Assembly (NCBI RefSeq): GCF_001522865.1
Contig: NZ_LOWB01000085.1
Coordinates: forward strand, 21,364 to 85,363
Direction of reading: 5' to 3'
DNA length: 64,000 nucleotides
From: Burkholderia sp. TSV86
GTDB taxonomy: Bacteria; Pseudomonadota; Gammaproteobacteria; Burkholderiales; Burkholderiaceae
Shown here piece after piece: positions 52,024-61,249 of this stretch. Under the pieces are notes generated by a model. The model did not search any database. It was given only the letters and a program-made list of their open reading frames with translations, and was not told where the DNA came from. The position numbers and the translations under genes were made by a program. Positions within the stretch are counted from its first letter, which is position 1, and every line of letters starts with the position of its first letter.

Positions 52024-52650
52024 ATGAGCACCACCGCCGCCAAACCCTCAACAGCGCGCCGGCCCCGCCGCAGCGCTCAGGTTGCCGGAACTCAGGCGCA
52101 GCAGCATCTGCTGCGCGCAGCGCAAGAACTGTTCTATCAGGAAGGGATTCGCGCAGTCGGCATCGAAGCGGTCGTCGAGCGCGCCGGCGTCAACAAGATG
52201 AGCCTATACCGGCAGTTCGCGTCGAAGGACGAACTGGTGCTCGCCTATCTCGAGCAGATGGACGCGTGCTTTTTCGGGCGCCTCGACGAAAGCATCGCCA
52301 AACATCCGGGCGATCCGAAAGCGCAACTCGTTCAGTATTTCGACGATCTCGCGCAGCGCGCGCTCGAGCCCGGCTATCGCGGTTGCCCGTTCGTCAATGT
52401 CGCCGTCGAATTTCCGGAACTCGATCACCCGGCGCGCGTCGCGGTCGCCGACAACAAGACCCGGCTGATGGCGCGGCTCGTCGCGCTCGCGCAAGCGGCG
52501 GGCGCGCGCGAGCCCAAGGCGCTCGCCGATGCGCTGGCGCTCCTGATCGAAGGAATCTACGCGGCGAGTCAAACTTATCAGCGGCAGGCAAACCCGATCG
52601 GCCACGCGCCGCGTATGGCGCGCCAGTTGATAGAGGCGGCCTGCGCATAG
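52024..52650 (+). CDS. TetR-family repressor
   Basis: 208 residues. N-terminal TetR helix-turn-helix: LLRAAQELFYQEGIRAVGIEAVVERAGVNKMSLYRQFASKDELVLAYLEQMD (landmarks GIRAVGIEAVVERAGV and SLYRQFASKDEL at about residues 42-68), then an all-helical ligand domain with one Cys-containing loop RGCPFVNVAVEFPELD near 120. Probably represses its own gene and the divergent MFS gene through the paired operator upstream. Start MSTTAAKPSTARRP. Confidence 0.92.
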   Translation: MSTTAAKPSTARRPRRSAQVAGTQAQQHLLRAAQELFYQEGIRAVGIEAVVERAGVNKMSLYRQFASKDELVLAYLEQMDACFFGRLDESIAKHPGDPKAQLVQYFDDLAQRALEPGYRGCPFVNVAVEFPELDHPARVAVADNKTRLMARLVALAQAAGAREPKALADALALLIEGIYAASQTYQRQANPIGHAPRMARQLIEAACA

Positions 52651-52718
52651 CAAGCGGCACATGGCGCGCCCGCCGCGCGCCGCTACAATCGCGGCTTGAC
52701 CGCCAAGCCGCTTTGATC

Positions 52719-53375
52719 ATGACCGACGCTGCCCGAACCGATGCCGACATCCTCGCCGCCACTCGCCATTGGCTGACGCGCGCGGTGATCGGACTCAATC
52801 TGTGCCCGTTCGCCAAAAGCGTTCATGTAAAACAGCAGATCCGCTATGCGATCAGTCGTGCGACCTCGCTCGACGCGGCGCTCGCCGATCTCGAAAGCGA
52901 GCTGCGGCTGCTCGAGGCGGCCGATCCGGACGACATCGATACGACGCTCGTGATCTTTCCGGATACGTTCGACGATTTCACCGACTACAACGAGGCGCTC
53001 TGGTTCGCCGATCGCCTGCTGCGGCAACTGCGGCTCGACGGAACGCTGCAGATCGCGAGCTTCCACCCGCACTACCAATTCGAAGGCACCGAGCCGGACG
53101 ACATCGAGAACTACACGAACCGCTCGCCGTATCCGATCCTGCATCTGCTGCGCGAGGCAAGCATCGAACGGGCCGTCGACGCGTTTGCGGACGCGGCCGT
53201 CATCTACGAGCGCAATCAGGCAACGTTACGCCGCCTTGGCCATGCCGGCTGGCACGAGTGGATCGCGCAACGCGACGGCGGCGAAGACCAGCAAGACCAC
53301 GCCAACGGCGGCAGCGCAGCGAAGTCACCCGAAGCAACGCCGCGCGTGCGCCATTCGCGCGCCAAACGGCGCTGA
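52719..53375 (+). CDS. DUF1415 family protein
   Basis: 218 residues of a widely conserved proteobacterial family without known function. Landmarks are RHWLTRAVIGLNLCPFAKSVHVKQQIRY (quoted LNLCPFAKSV near 33) and FPDTFDDFTDYNEALWFADRLLRQL near 85 and IASFHPHYQFEGTEPDDIENYTNRSPYPILHLLRE near 120-150 (quoted FHPHYQFEGTEPDD). The conserved Cys, His and Asp residues suggest metal or redox chemistry. The C-terminal 30 residues are a low-complexity basic tail. Start MTDAARTDADIL. It ends 17 bases before the convergent methyltransferase gene. Confidence 0.85.
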   Translation: MTDAARTDADILAATRHWLTRAVIGLNLCPFAKSVHVKQQIRYAISRATSLDAALADLESELRLLEAADPDDIDTTLVIFPDTFDDFTDYNEALWFADRLLRQLRLDGTLQIASFHPHYQFEGTEPDDIENYTNRSPYPILHLLREASIERAVDAFADAAVIYERNQATLRRLGHAGWHEWIAQRDGGEDQQDHANGGSAAKSPEATPRVRHSRAKRR

Positions 53376-53392
53376 GTGCATCGCGCGGCGGC

Positions 53393-54244
53393 TCAGGCAT
53401 TCGCCGGTTGAACGTCGGGCGCGAAGAAACGCGAGCGCAATTCCGCGAGGCCGAACATATCGAGGATTTCGTTCAAGCGCTCAGTTGGCTTGCGGCGCGG
53501 CAAATCCTTGTATTGCGCGATGATCAGCTCGTTTTTCATCGAGTGCTCCCAGCCGACAAGCTCCGTCACGCTGACCTGATAGCCGTGCGCCTCGAGTTGC
53601 AGGCAGCGCAGTACGTTGGTGATTTGGCTGCCGAACTCGCGCGTATGCAGCGGATGCCGCCACACTTCGGTCAACGCATTCGCGAGCGATTTGCCCTTGT
53701 TCTTGCGCAGCACACCGGCCACCTCCGCCTGGCAACACGGCACGAGCACGATATGCCGGGCGCGCTTGGCGAGCGCGAAGCGAAGCGCGTCGTCGGTGGC
53801 GGTATCGCACGCGTGCAGCGCGGTGACGACATCGATCGTCTGCGGCAATTGCGGCGACGTGATCGAATCGGCCACCGACAGATTCAAAAACGACATCCCA
53901 CGAAAACCGAGCCGTGCGGCAAGCTCGATCGAACGCGCGACCAGCGGCTCGCGTGTCTCGATTCCATAGATATGCGAAGTACCGGCGGGCTTCGCCTTGA
54001 AGAACAGGTCGTACAGGATAAAGCCAAGATACGACTTCCCCGCGCCATGATCGACGAGCGTCACGCCTGCCTTGTCGCGCTCGACCTCGGCAAGCAGCGG
54101 CTCGATGAACTGAAACAGGTGGTACACCTGCTTCAGCTTGCGGCGGCTGTCCTGATTCATCTTGCCGTCGCGCGTCAGGATGTGCAGTTCCTTCAGCAGT
54201 TCGATCGATTGATCCGGACGGATTTCGTAAGTCTTGGTCGACAT
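53393..54244 (-). CDS. Class I SAM-dependent methyltransferase (Methyltransf_32-like)
   Basis: 283 residues. SAM motif VTLVDHGAGKSYLGFILYDLFF near residue 63 (DHGAGKSYLGF), HACDTATDDALRFAL near 150 and the conserved cysteine pair VLVPCCQAEV near 178 are those of the Methyltransf_32/GSTCD-like group, which includes probable RNA methyltransferases. Start MSTKTYEIRPDQ. It lies 18 bases after DUF1415 (convergent) and has a stand-alone promoter region of about 120 bases. Target unknown. Confidence 0.82.
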   Translation of the reverse strand: MSTKTYEIRPDQSIELLKELHILTRDGKMNQDSRRKLKQVYHLFQFIEPLLAEVERDKAGVTLVDHGAGKSYLGFILYDLFFKAKPAGTSHIYGIETREPLVARSIELAARLGFRGMSFLNLSVADSITSPQLPQTIDVVTALHACDTATDDALRFALAKRARHIVLVPCCQAEVAGVLRKNKGKSLANALTEVWRHPLHTREFGSQITNVLRCLQLEAHGYQVSVTELVGWEHSMKNELIIAQYKDLPRRKPTERLNEILDMFGLAELRSRFFAPDVQPANA

Positions 54245-54367
54245 CGGGAAACGGGCCGGCCGCCGCCCGGACGAAGCGTCTCGAGCGGCGGCGCGGTGTG
54301 AGTGCGTGGGTCAGGCGCACAGTTTACCGAAAACCGCGCGCACCGCCCGGGCCCGCGCACGCGCGCG

Positions 54368-55639
54368 TCAATTGCGTGCGCCGAGACGCCAAAGCGACGT
54401 CGTCTCGGCGGCACGCGCGCGATGCAACGGATCGGTCGGGTCCGACGCCTTCGGATGCACGGGCTTCGCGTCGTCTCGCCCCACGACGCGCAAGCCCGCC
54501 GCGTCGATCCAGCCGAGCAGTTCGTCACGCGTGCGCAAGCCCAAATGCTCGGCGAAATCCGACAGGATCAGCCACCCCTCGCCGCCCGGCGCCAGATGCG
54601 CGGCAAGCCCGGCGAGAAAGCCCTTCAGCATCCGGCTGTCGGGATCGTAGACGGCGTATTCGAGCGGCGAACTTGGCCGCGCGGGCACCCACGGCGGATT
54701 GCACACGATCAGCGCAGCCCGGCGTTCGCGCGAAAGCCCCTGCGAATCGGGTTCACTTTCCGGCCGCGCGTGCGAGCCGCGCGTATTCGAGTGCGGCGCA
54801 TTTGCCGCCGGAAACAAATCGGCTTTGACGATCTCGACCTGCGCTGCATAACCCAGGCGCGCGACATTCTCGGCCGCGCATGCAAGCGCGCGCGGATCCT
54901 GATCGGTCGCGACAACACGCTGCACGCCGCGCGACGCGAGTACCGCCGCGATCACGCCGGTGCCCGTGCCAATATCGAACGCGAGCGCGCTCGGCGGCAA
55001 CGGCGCACGCGCGACAAGCTCGACATACTCGCCGCGCACCGGCGAGAACACGCCGTAGTGGGGATGAATCCGCGCGCCGCCGAGCGCAGCGATCGGCACA
55101 CCCTTCTTGCGCCACTCGTGCGAGCCGACGATGCCCAGCAGTTCACGCAACGACGCGACCGAGCGTGCGCCGTCCGGCGCGCCATACGCGTCTTCGCATG
55201 CCGCCCGCAGATCTGGCGCGCGCCGCAATGCGACCGAATAATCGGCCTCGAGCGGGATCAGCAGCATTCCGAGTATGCGGGCGCGTTGCGCTTGCGCGAG
55301 CCGATGCAGGTTGAACGCGTCGATGCCCGTTGCCGCCGGCTTGCGCGGCTTGCGATCAATCCGGCGCGCAAGCGCCTGCAGCAGTTGCCGCGCATTCTGG
55401 AAATCGCCTTGCCAGACGAGCGCCGTGCCTTCGCAGGCAAGCCGATAAGCGGCATCGGCGCTCGTGCGATCGTCAGCGACGATGGCGCGGCGCGGCGGTT
55501 GCACGCCCGCTTCGGAGCGCCAACGGTCGGCATGCTCGACGCCGTTCGCGTCGGTCCAATGAAATAGGGGAAAAGCAGTCACGGAGAATCGGCGAATATT
55601 GAATCGATAACGGGGACGATAAACGGCGCGATGCGCCAT
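54368..55639 (-). CDS. Class I methyltransferase with NPPW motif (MTS/RlmG-like domain)
   Basis: 423 residues. The N-terminal 200 residues are a helical domain (GVQPPRRAIVADDRTSADAAYRLACEGTALVWQGDFQNARQLLQAL; quoted QGDFQNARQLLQAL near 80). The C-terminal half has the SAM motif LAFDIGTGTGVIAAVLASRGV near 235 and the base-methyltransferase motif LIVCNPPWVPARPSSPLEYAVYD near 320 (NPPW), pointing to an RNA or protein-glutamine methyltransferase. Start ATG at 55639 or GTG at 55582 (VTAFPLFHW); neither has a strong ribosome site. Confidence 0.82.
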   Translation of the reverse strand: MAHRAVYRPRYRFNIRRFSVTAFPLFHWTDANGVEHADRWRSEAGVQPPRRAIVADDRTSADAAYRLACEGTALVWQGDFQNARQLLQALARRIDRKPRKPAATGIDAFNLHRLAQAQRARILGMLLIPLEADYSVALRRAPDLRAACEDAYGAPDGARSVASLRELLGIVGSHEWRKKGVPIAALGGARIHPHYGVFSPVRGEYVELVARAPLPPSALAFDIGTGTGVIAAVLASRGVQRVVATDQDPRALACAAENVARLGYAAQVEIVKADLFPAANAPHSNTRGSHARPESEPDSQGLSRERRAALIVCNPPWVPARPSSPLEYAVYDPDSRMLKGFLAGLAAHLAPGGEGWLILSDFAEHLGLRTRDELLGWIDAAGLRVVGRDDAKPVHPKASDPTDPLHRARAAETTSLWRLGARN

Positions 55640-55960
55640 GCGGACGACACAGTATCGCGCTTTGCCGCTCGACCGGAAAAAAAGCGCGCATCACACGGCA
55701 TATATCGGCGCCGGACGCCGGACTTCCCGTTGCCAGATGCGCGGTGTCATGCATTGCACGCCGTGCGTCGAGGTGCGAACGTCGCTCGTCACATCCTTTC
55801 CTCTGTAACCCGCTGCCGCCTCGCATCGGCATCGGACACGCCACACCGCGCGCCGATTGCGCCGGCGCATCCCGATCATCGATCGCACGCCGGCAAACCG
55901 TGCGCCCCGACGGCATGACGACGCGGCATGAGCTTCCAGCGCCCGTGCGGCAAGCCCGCT
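55640..55960. other. Gene-free spacer
   Basis: 321 bases between the methyltransferase and ankyrin genes. No supported gene or terminator recognised. Confidence 0.4.
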
Positions 55961-56608
55961 TTATGGACGCAGCTGCAGCGTGATATCCGAATTCGGCGTG
56001 GCCCCCGCCTTCTCGAGCGCCGCCACGGCGGCCATATTTCCTTGCAGGATTGCCGTCTGCAGCGCCGTGTGGCCGAGCGCATCGACGTGGTCCGGATCAG
56101 CGCCGCGCGCGACGAGCCGAGGCAGCCAATCGAGGCGGCCGAACATCGCAGCAAATGACAACGCGGTCTGCCCCGCATGGTTCGTCTGATCAATCGGGCA
56201 GCGCGCGTCGATCAACCGCCCGGCGATCGCCTCCCGGCCTCTGAAAAGCGCGCCCATCAGCGCGGTGTTGCCGTGACGATCGCCGGTGCAAGGATTCGCA
56301 CCGGCGCGCAGCAGATAATCGAGCGCGACGGGCTGATCGCGGTAGGCGGCGAGAATCACCGCGGTATAGCCGTCATGCGTCGTCGCGTCGATCGGATAGC
56401 CCGCGTCGACGAGCGCCTGCAAGATGTCGACGCGGCCAAGACGAGCGGCGGCGAACCATTGCTCGTCGTAGCGGCGCGCATCGGCGGCCGAATCATGCGA
56501 GACAGATACGGCAGACGACGAAATCGGCTTGGATGATGCACATCCCGCGATGAAGACCGCCGCGAGCGCGGTGCACGCACAACCAAGAAGAGAATGCAAT
56601 CGCTTCAT
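55961..56608 (-). CDS. Ankyrin-repeat lipoprotein, catalase-associated (AnkB-like)
   Basis: 215 residues. Signal peptide and lipobox VFIAGC (Cys about residue 22) predict a lipid anchor facing the periplasm. Then come four to five ankyrin repeats from about residue 50: DARRYDEQWFAAARLGRVDILQALVDAGYPIDATTHDGYTAVILAAY (landmarks GRVDILQALVDAGYPID, DGYTAVILAAY, HGNTALMGALFRGR, GQTALSFAAMFGRLDWL, GHTALQTAILQGN). Start MKRLHSLLGC at 56608, 62 bases after katB. In Pseudomonas aeruginosa a periplasmic ankyrin protein encoded with katB is needed for full catalase activity, so the same partnership is likely. Confidence 0.88.
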   Translation of the reverse strand: MKRLHSLLGCACTALAAVFIAGCASSKPISSSAVSVSHDSAADARRYDEQWFAAARLGRVDILQALVDAGYPIDATTHDGYTAVILAAYRDQPVALDYLLRAGANPCTGDRHGNTALMGALFRGREAIAGRLIDARCPIDQTNHAGQTALSFAAMFGRLDWLPRLVARGADPDHVDALGHTALQTAILQGNMAAVAALEKAGATPNSDITLQLRP

Positions 56609-56670
56609 TATCGTGGCATGCCCGCGCATCTCGCACGGGCTTATCGGGTTCGAACAACAAGGAATGCCGA

Positions 56671-58206
56671 TCAATTCTCGACGAGCTTGTCGGCCAATGA
56701 TTTCACGCGGGACAAGTCCGCATGCGTCGCGCGGGCAAGCCGCACACCGTAATCCGCGTCGGCCTTGTAGAAGTACGACAGCATCGTGTACTTGTTCGCC
56801 TCGTTGGTCACGCGATTCAGATCGGCCGACAATGCGCTCACCAAATCCTGCTTGTCTTGCGCCGGCAACGTCCGGTAGTACTCGCCCGCTTGACGGAAAT
56901 TGAGCGTCTTGCGAATCGCCGCTTGCTGCGTTGAGCCGGAAAGCGGCGTCTCGACCGGCTTGTAGCGCGGGTTCTGCTCGATCTCATGCAGCGTGGACGG
57001 CTCATAGTTCACTTCGCCTTTGCGATCGCCAGCGTTCATCGCACCGTCCTGATTGTTGCTGACAACGGGAACGCGCGGACGATTGACCAGTAATTGACTG
57101 AAATTCGCGCCGAGCCGGTACATCTGTGTGTCGGCATACGAAAACAGCCGGCCCTGCAGCATCCGGTCCTCTGACGGTTCGATGCCCGGCACCATCCGCG
57201 ACGGTGCGAACGCCGATTCCTCGGTCGTCTCGAAGTAGTTGTCCGGCACGCGGTTAAGCGTCAGCGTGCCGATCTTGCGCTCGGGCACGCCGGTCCAAAC
57301 CTTCGTGTCGTCGAGGGCGTCGTAGTCGAACCTGCCGAGATCCTCCGGGTTCAGCACCTGGATATACAGATCCCACTTCGGATAATTGCCGGCCTTCAGC
57401 GCGCCATACAAATCGTTCGTCATCAGATTCCAGTCCGCGCCGATCGAGCCGGGAATATCCTGCGGCCGGATGCCACGAACGCCTTGCAGGCTCTTCCAGT
57501 GGAACTTCACGTAATGCACGTTGCCCTGTGCATTGACCAGCTTGAACGCATGCACGCCAAAACCGTCCATATGCCTGTACGAATCGGGCATGCCCTCGTC
57601 GGTGTAAAGGCGTGTGAGCATGCTCGTCGCTTCGGGCGTATGCGCGAAGAAGTCGAAAGCGAGATTCGGGTCCTGCACGCCGGTCACGGCGCTTGACTTG
57701 TTTGCGTGGACGAAGTCGGGAAACTTGATCGCGTCGCGGATAAAGAAGATCGGCCAATTGATGCCGACGAGATCCCAATTGCCCTGCGCCGTATAGAACT
57801 TGACGGCGAAGCCGCGCGGATCGCGCGCCTGCTCCGGAGAACCGCGATAGCCCATCACGGTCGAGAAACGCACGAAGACCGGCGTGGTCGTGCCAGGCGC
57901 GAAGACCTTGGCAAGCGTCAGCTCGCTGATGTCCGCGCTCGGCACGAATTCACCGAAAGCGCCGGTGCCGCGCGCATGCACGACGCGCTCAGGAATGCGC
58001 TCGCGATCGAAGCGTTGAAGCTTCTCGATCAAGTGCGAATCCTGCAACAGCGTCGGCCCGCTTGGCCCGGCAGTCTGTGAATTCTGGTTGTCGCCGACCG
58101 GCGAGCCGTTGTCGCGCGTGAGATTCTCGGCATGCACCGAGTACGAGAGCGCGACGCACAGCGCGGCGACCACGCTCTTGAGCGTTCGATGAACAGGAAC
58201 TGACAT
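56671..58206 (-). CDS. katB: Periplasmic heme catalase (KatB type)
   Basis: Monofunctional clade-III-like catalase destroying hydrogen peroxide, here exported. 511 residues. Signal peptide with AALCVALSYSVHA (cut about residue 26). The catalytic His is in IPERVVHARGTGAFGEF near 75, the Asn-bearing segment is FYTAQGNWDLVGINWPIFFIRDAIKFPD near 150-175, and the heme-ligand Tyr is in GRLFSYADTQMYRLG near 370. Start MSVPVHRTLK at 58206 with a perfect AAGGAGTTCC. It leads the ankyrin gene. Cytosolic catalases lack this leader. Confidence 0.95.
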   Translation of the reverse strand: MSVPVHRTLKSVVAALCVALSYSVHAENLTRDNGSPVGDNQNSQTAGPSGPTLLQDSHLIEKLQRFDRERIPERVVHARGTGAFGEFVPSADISELTLAKVFAPGTTTPVFVRFSTVMGYRGSPEQARDPRGFAVKFYTAQGNWDLVGINWPIFFIRDAIKFPDFVHANKSSAVTGVQDPNLAFDFFAHTPEATSMLTRLYTDEGMPDSYRHMDGFGVHAFKLVNAQGNVHYVKFHWKSLQGVRGIRPQDIPGSIGADWNLMTNDLYGALKAGNYPKWDLYIQVLNPEDLGRFDYDALDDTKVWTGVPERKIGTLTLNRVPDNYFETTEESAFAPSRMVPGIEPSEDRMLQGRLFSYADTQMYRLGANFSQLLVNRPRVPVVSNNQDGAMNAGDRKGEVNYEPSTLHEIEQNPRYKPVETPLSGSTQQAAIRKTLNFRQAGEYYRTLPAQDKQDLVSALSADLNRVTNEANKYTMLSYFYKADADYGVRLARATHADLSRVKSLADKLVEN

Positions 58207-58410
58207 TGTTGGAACTCCTTGACGACAGTCATCGGTAATGGCCGCGCCATTACACGTGATCGGTCGATGGGATTCCAATTGATATTCGATATGCAGCCGA
58301 TAGCAATGCCACATGCGGCGAGGCGCCGATCATTCGGCGCTCGCGCATGGTGAGCGGCCGGTGCGGGTTTGCAAGCGCTCACGGCTCCCTTGCTTCGGCT
58401 GTACGATCCG

Positions 58411-59937
58411 TCATCTGCGTTGCGCGTTGAACCAGCCCGGCCCGACCGGCGCGTAGCCTGGCGTGGCGGCGGCCGCAACCGCGGCTTCGCCGGCATTGGG
58501 CCATGCCGGATAGTAAGGGCTCGACGGCGACTGATAGGTGCCCGCGATCTTCGGCGCGCCGAGCGTGCCCGTCGTTACCGTCGAAGGGCTGAGCGTCACC
58601 AGTCCGTAATACGACTGATTGGGGTCCGCTTGGCTGGCCGGCTGCGAGAGCGACATATCGGAATACGCATAGACCGGTCCGTATAAGCCGTAAGGCTGCC
58701 GCGCAATTCAGGCCAATAACGCCTTGTACATGCGCGCTTCGTGCTCCTGCGTGTAGTACGAACGATAGTACGGCGAACTTTGAGCCGCCGGCGTGCCGTC
58801 GGTTGCGGTGGTCGGCGCGCCGAATTCGGTGATCACGATCGGCTTGCTGCCATCCCCATGCGCCGCCATCTGGTCGCGCAGACTGGTTCCCGTATAGCTC
58901 TTGAACGTGTAAGCGCCGCTGCCGTCCGGCCAGCCGTATGCAGGCGATGCGAACGTGTGCCACATCATGTTGAACGCGTTCGAATACTGCGGATAGACGC
59001 TAGTGAGCGTCGCACTCGGACACCAGTCTGACGGCGAGGCAAACGCATTGTCGTCATAGCAGTATGGATGATGCACGAGCCCATCGAAATAGCCTTGCGC
59101 GCTGTTCGCATACATGACCGCGAGCCAGTCGCGCGGATCCCATGACTTGGGCATCGGATAATTCGGATCGGTCGAGCCTACCAGCGCCGCGACGCCGCCG
59201 GCCGGCGGCGCCCATGTGCCGCTCGCCGGTTGCGTGGTGACGCAAACGCGGCTGCCGCCCGCATACACGTATGCGGCGGGTTTCGCCACCTTGATCGCGG
59301 GATAGGCTGCCTTCAGCAAACGTATATAGGCAGCGGGATCGCTGAGCTTGAAATCATTCCCGCAATTCGGCTCGTTCCAGATTTCCCACGCGTCGACTTG
59401 CCCGCCATAACTGTCACTCCCATAGTGCTTCGCCGCAGCCACGGCAAATGCGGTATAGGCTAGCGGGTCTGGCGCGCACAGCTAGAATGAACCCGACGTT
59501 CCTTCAGGGCATGCCGGATCGATCGCCCACTGGGGCGTCATCGTGATGAGGCCCAGCATGCGCAGTCCGTGATTGCGCGCCGCGCGTATGACGGTATCCG
59601 CCGTGCCCCAGTCGAGCCCGTTGACCGGATTCGGATCGTTCGGATCGGTAGACGTCCGCGTATGCTGCGTCGTGTCCCAATTGATGCCGACGCGCACCCA
59701 TCGCGCATTTATCGCCGCCAGGCTTGCCATGTAATTGTTGAGCGCCTGCGTTGGATCTCCCTGATGAGAAGCGATGATGTCGAAGAGACCGCCGCCGACA
59801 TTGACGCCCGTCACCGGGGTATTGGTTTGCGCGAACGCTGCGCTGCCGCCGAATGCCGCGCACATGCCCAGCCATAGCGCGCTCAGCAGGTATTTGATCA
59901 AGGCGGAATACCTGCGCATGCACGTTGAACCGATCAT
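58411..59937 (-). pseudogene. Cellulase-type glycoside hydrolase broken by two in-frame stops
   Basis: One continuous frame of about 508 residues, with no frameshift but two nonsense codons: TAG at 59482-59484 (codon 152) and TGA at 58708-58710 (codon 410). Homology runs through both. Signal peptide ending AAFAQTN, then an (alpha/beta)8 barrel. The acid/base WEIWNEPN (Glu189) and nucleophile VITEFGAP (Glu371) match clan GH-A. The C-terminal piece (PYGLYGPVYAYSDM... to PGWFNAQRR) reads in the same frame. Clan and both catalytic residues are kept; the exact GH family (5/39-like) is not certain. Sequencing error or stop readthrough is the alternative to decay. Confidence 0.85.
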
Positions 59938-60138
59938 CTCTGTCTCTTAATTGTTTTAAAAAATAGAAATCCTATTTAATGATGCAGCAACGGCCGAGCA
60001 TCGGCAAATCGTCAGCGTAAGGTTGCCCCGCGTCGCGAGCGCGGCTCCCCAAGCGCGCGTAGCCGCGCTCGATCGGCTTTCTCGATAAACGCGCACACGT
60101 ATCTCGCTTCCCGCATCGGAAGCGACAGCAACACTGCG

Positions 60139-60645
60139 TCAATAATTTCGGATAGGCGTGGGTGGCGAGGCCGGCAAACTCAATGTGCCCGAATCGGTAA
60201 AGCGGGCACCGCCGAATACGCCTGCCGCGAGCTTACCGCGCAGCACATAAGGCAGTTTGCCCGCGGCCGTCACATCCGCCAGACCAAACGCCTGCCGTGC
60301 CGCAGAGAACGCCGATACCGTGACGGGTACGCTCAGCACTTGCTCGCCGAAGCGTGGCACCGTGCCCTGCGCATCGCTCACCCCGCTTGCGAACGGCTTG
60401 CCGTTCAGCTCGAGATCGAGCGCGACGCCATCGTAGTCGATCGGCGCATCGTTCGGATTTTGCAGGCGCAGCTTCACGTTGAAACGCATTTCAAGTCCCT
60501 GTCCGGCGAGCGGCTCGATGCCGACGACATTCACGCGCACCGGATCGCGCATCGCCAGCGCGGCACATCCTCCGAGCATGAGCAGCGCCGCAATCGCGGC
60601 AAGCAGTTGACCGGCAACCCAGCGAGAACGACTCAGTGCGCGCAT
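60139..60645 (-). CDS. LEA14-like (LEA type 2) lipoprotein
   Basis: 168 residues. Lipobox LLMLGGC (Cys about 26) predicts an anchored lipoprotein; the mature part is a water-stress/LEA type-2 beta-sandwich with PVRVNVVGIEPLAGQGLEMRFNVKLRLQNPNDAPIDYDGVALDLELNGKPFASGV (landmarks RLQNPNDAPIDYDGVALDLELNG near 65-90). Similar proteins are common in Burkholderia and are of unknown but probably envelope function. Start MRALSRSRW at 60645 with CGAGGTTTTT upstream; longer starts MDCYRGFSP exist. Confidence 0.82.
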   Translation of the reverse strand: MRALSRSRWVAGQLLAAIAALLMLGGCAALAMRDPVRVNVVGIEPLAGQGLEMRFNVKLRLQNPNDAPIDYDGVALDLELNGKPFASGVSDAQGTVPRFGEQVLSVPVTVSAFSAARQAFGLADVTAAGKLPYVLRGKLAAGVFGGARFTDSGTLSLPASPPTPIRNY

Positions 60646-61249
60646 CGGCGAAAAACCTCGATAGCAGTCCATAGGAATGTGCATTGTATCGACCCGAGTT
60701 GGAGCGAAGCTGCCGCCATGCACCGCAGCATCTCAATTCGAGGCCGGCATGCCGCGCGCCCGGATCGCCCCCCGGCTCACGTCGATCGCGAGCCGAAAAT
60801 ACCTATTAAAAATCAATAAGAATGAATGATGCCGATGACGAAATTGGAGAAAGGAATCGGGTCATCCTATCTCATCAAATTTTTTTTGATTCCTTTACGT
60901 ATAGCCATCAAGTATATTGGATCATCTTTCGATTCGCCTGACACACCTTAACGATGCTGGACGAATCCGTCGCCTCGCGACACGGCGCGGGACGGGCTCC
61001 CTCCAGGTCGCCCAAGGGTTGACGGGCAACGAGAGCCGCCGACGCGTCCCTCACATCGCGGCCGGCCACCTTTCACAAACCAGAATCAAAAGGGGGCAAT
61101 AAACGATGAGCTTCTTCACGTAAACAATCCGAAATCGTTTCGAATATCACTGACGTCATTCGTTTCGCCGTCGCTCGACGGTGAAGGCGGATTATTGTCT
61201 GTCGAATTCGCACAAGACTGAACCGCTGTTTCTAATTCGAGGCATTACT
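60646..61249. other. Gene-free AT-richer divergent spacer
   Basis: 604 bases between the LEA lipoprotein and the M1 peptidase. 60800-60930 is AT-rich (AAATTTTTTTTGATTCC) and may hold promoters. Short frames such as 60917-61102 lack ribosome sites. Nothing else recognised. Confidence 0.45.
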
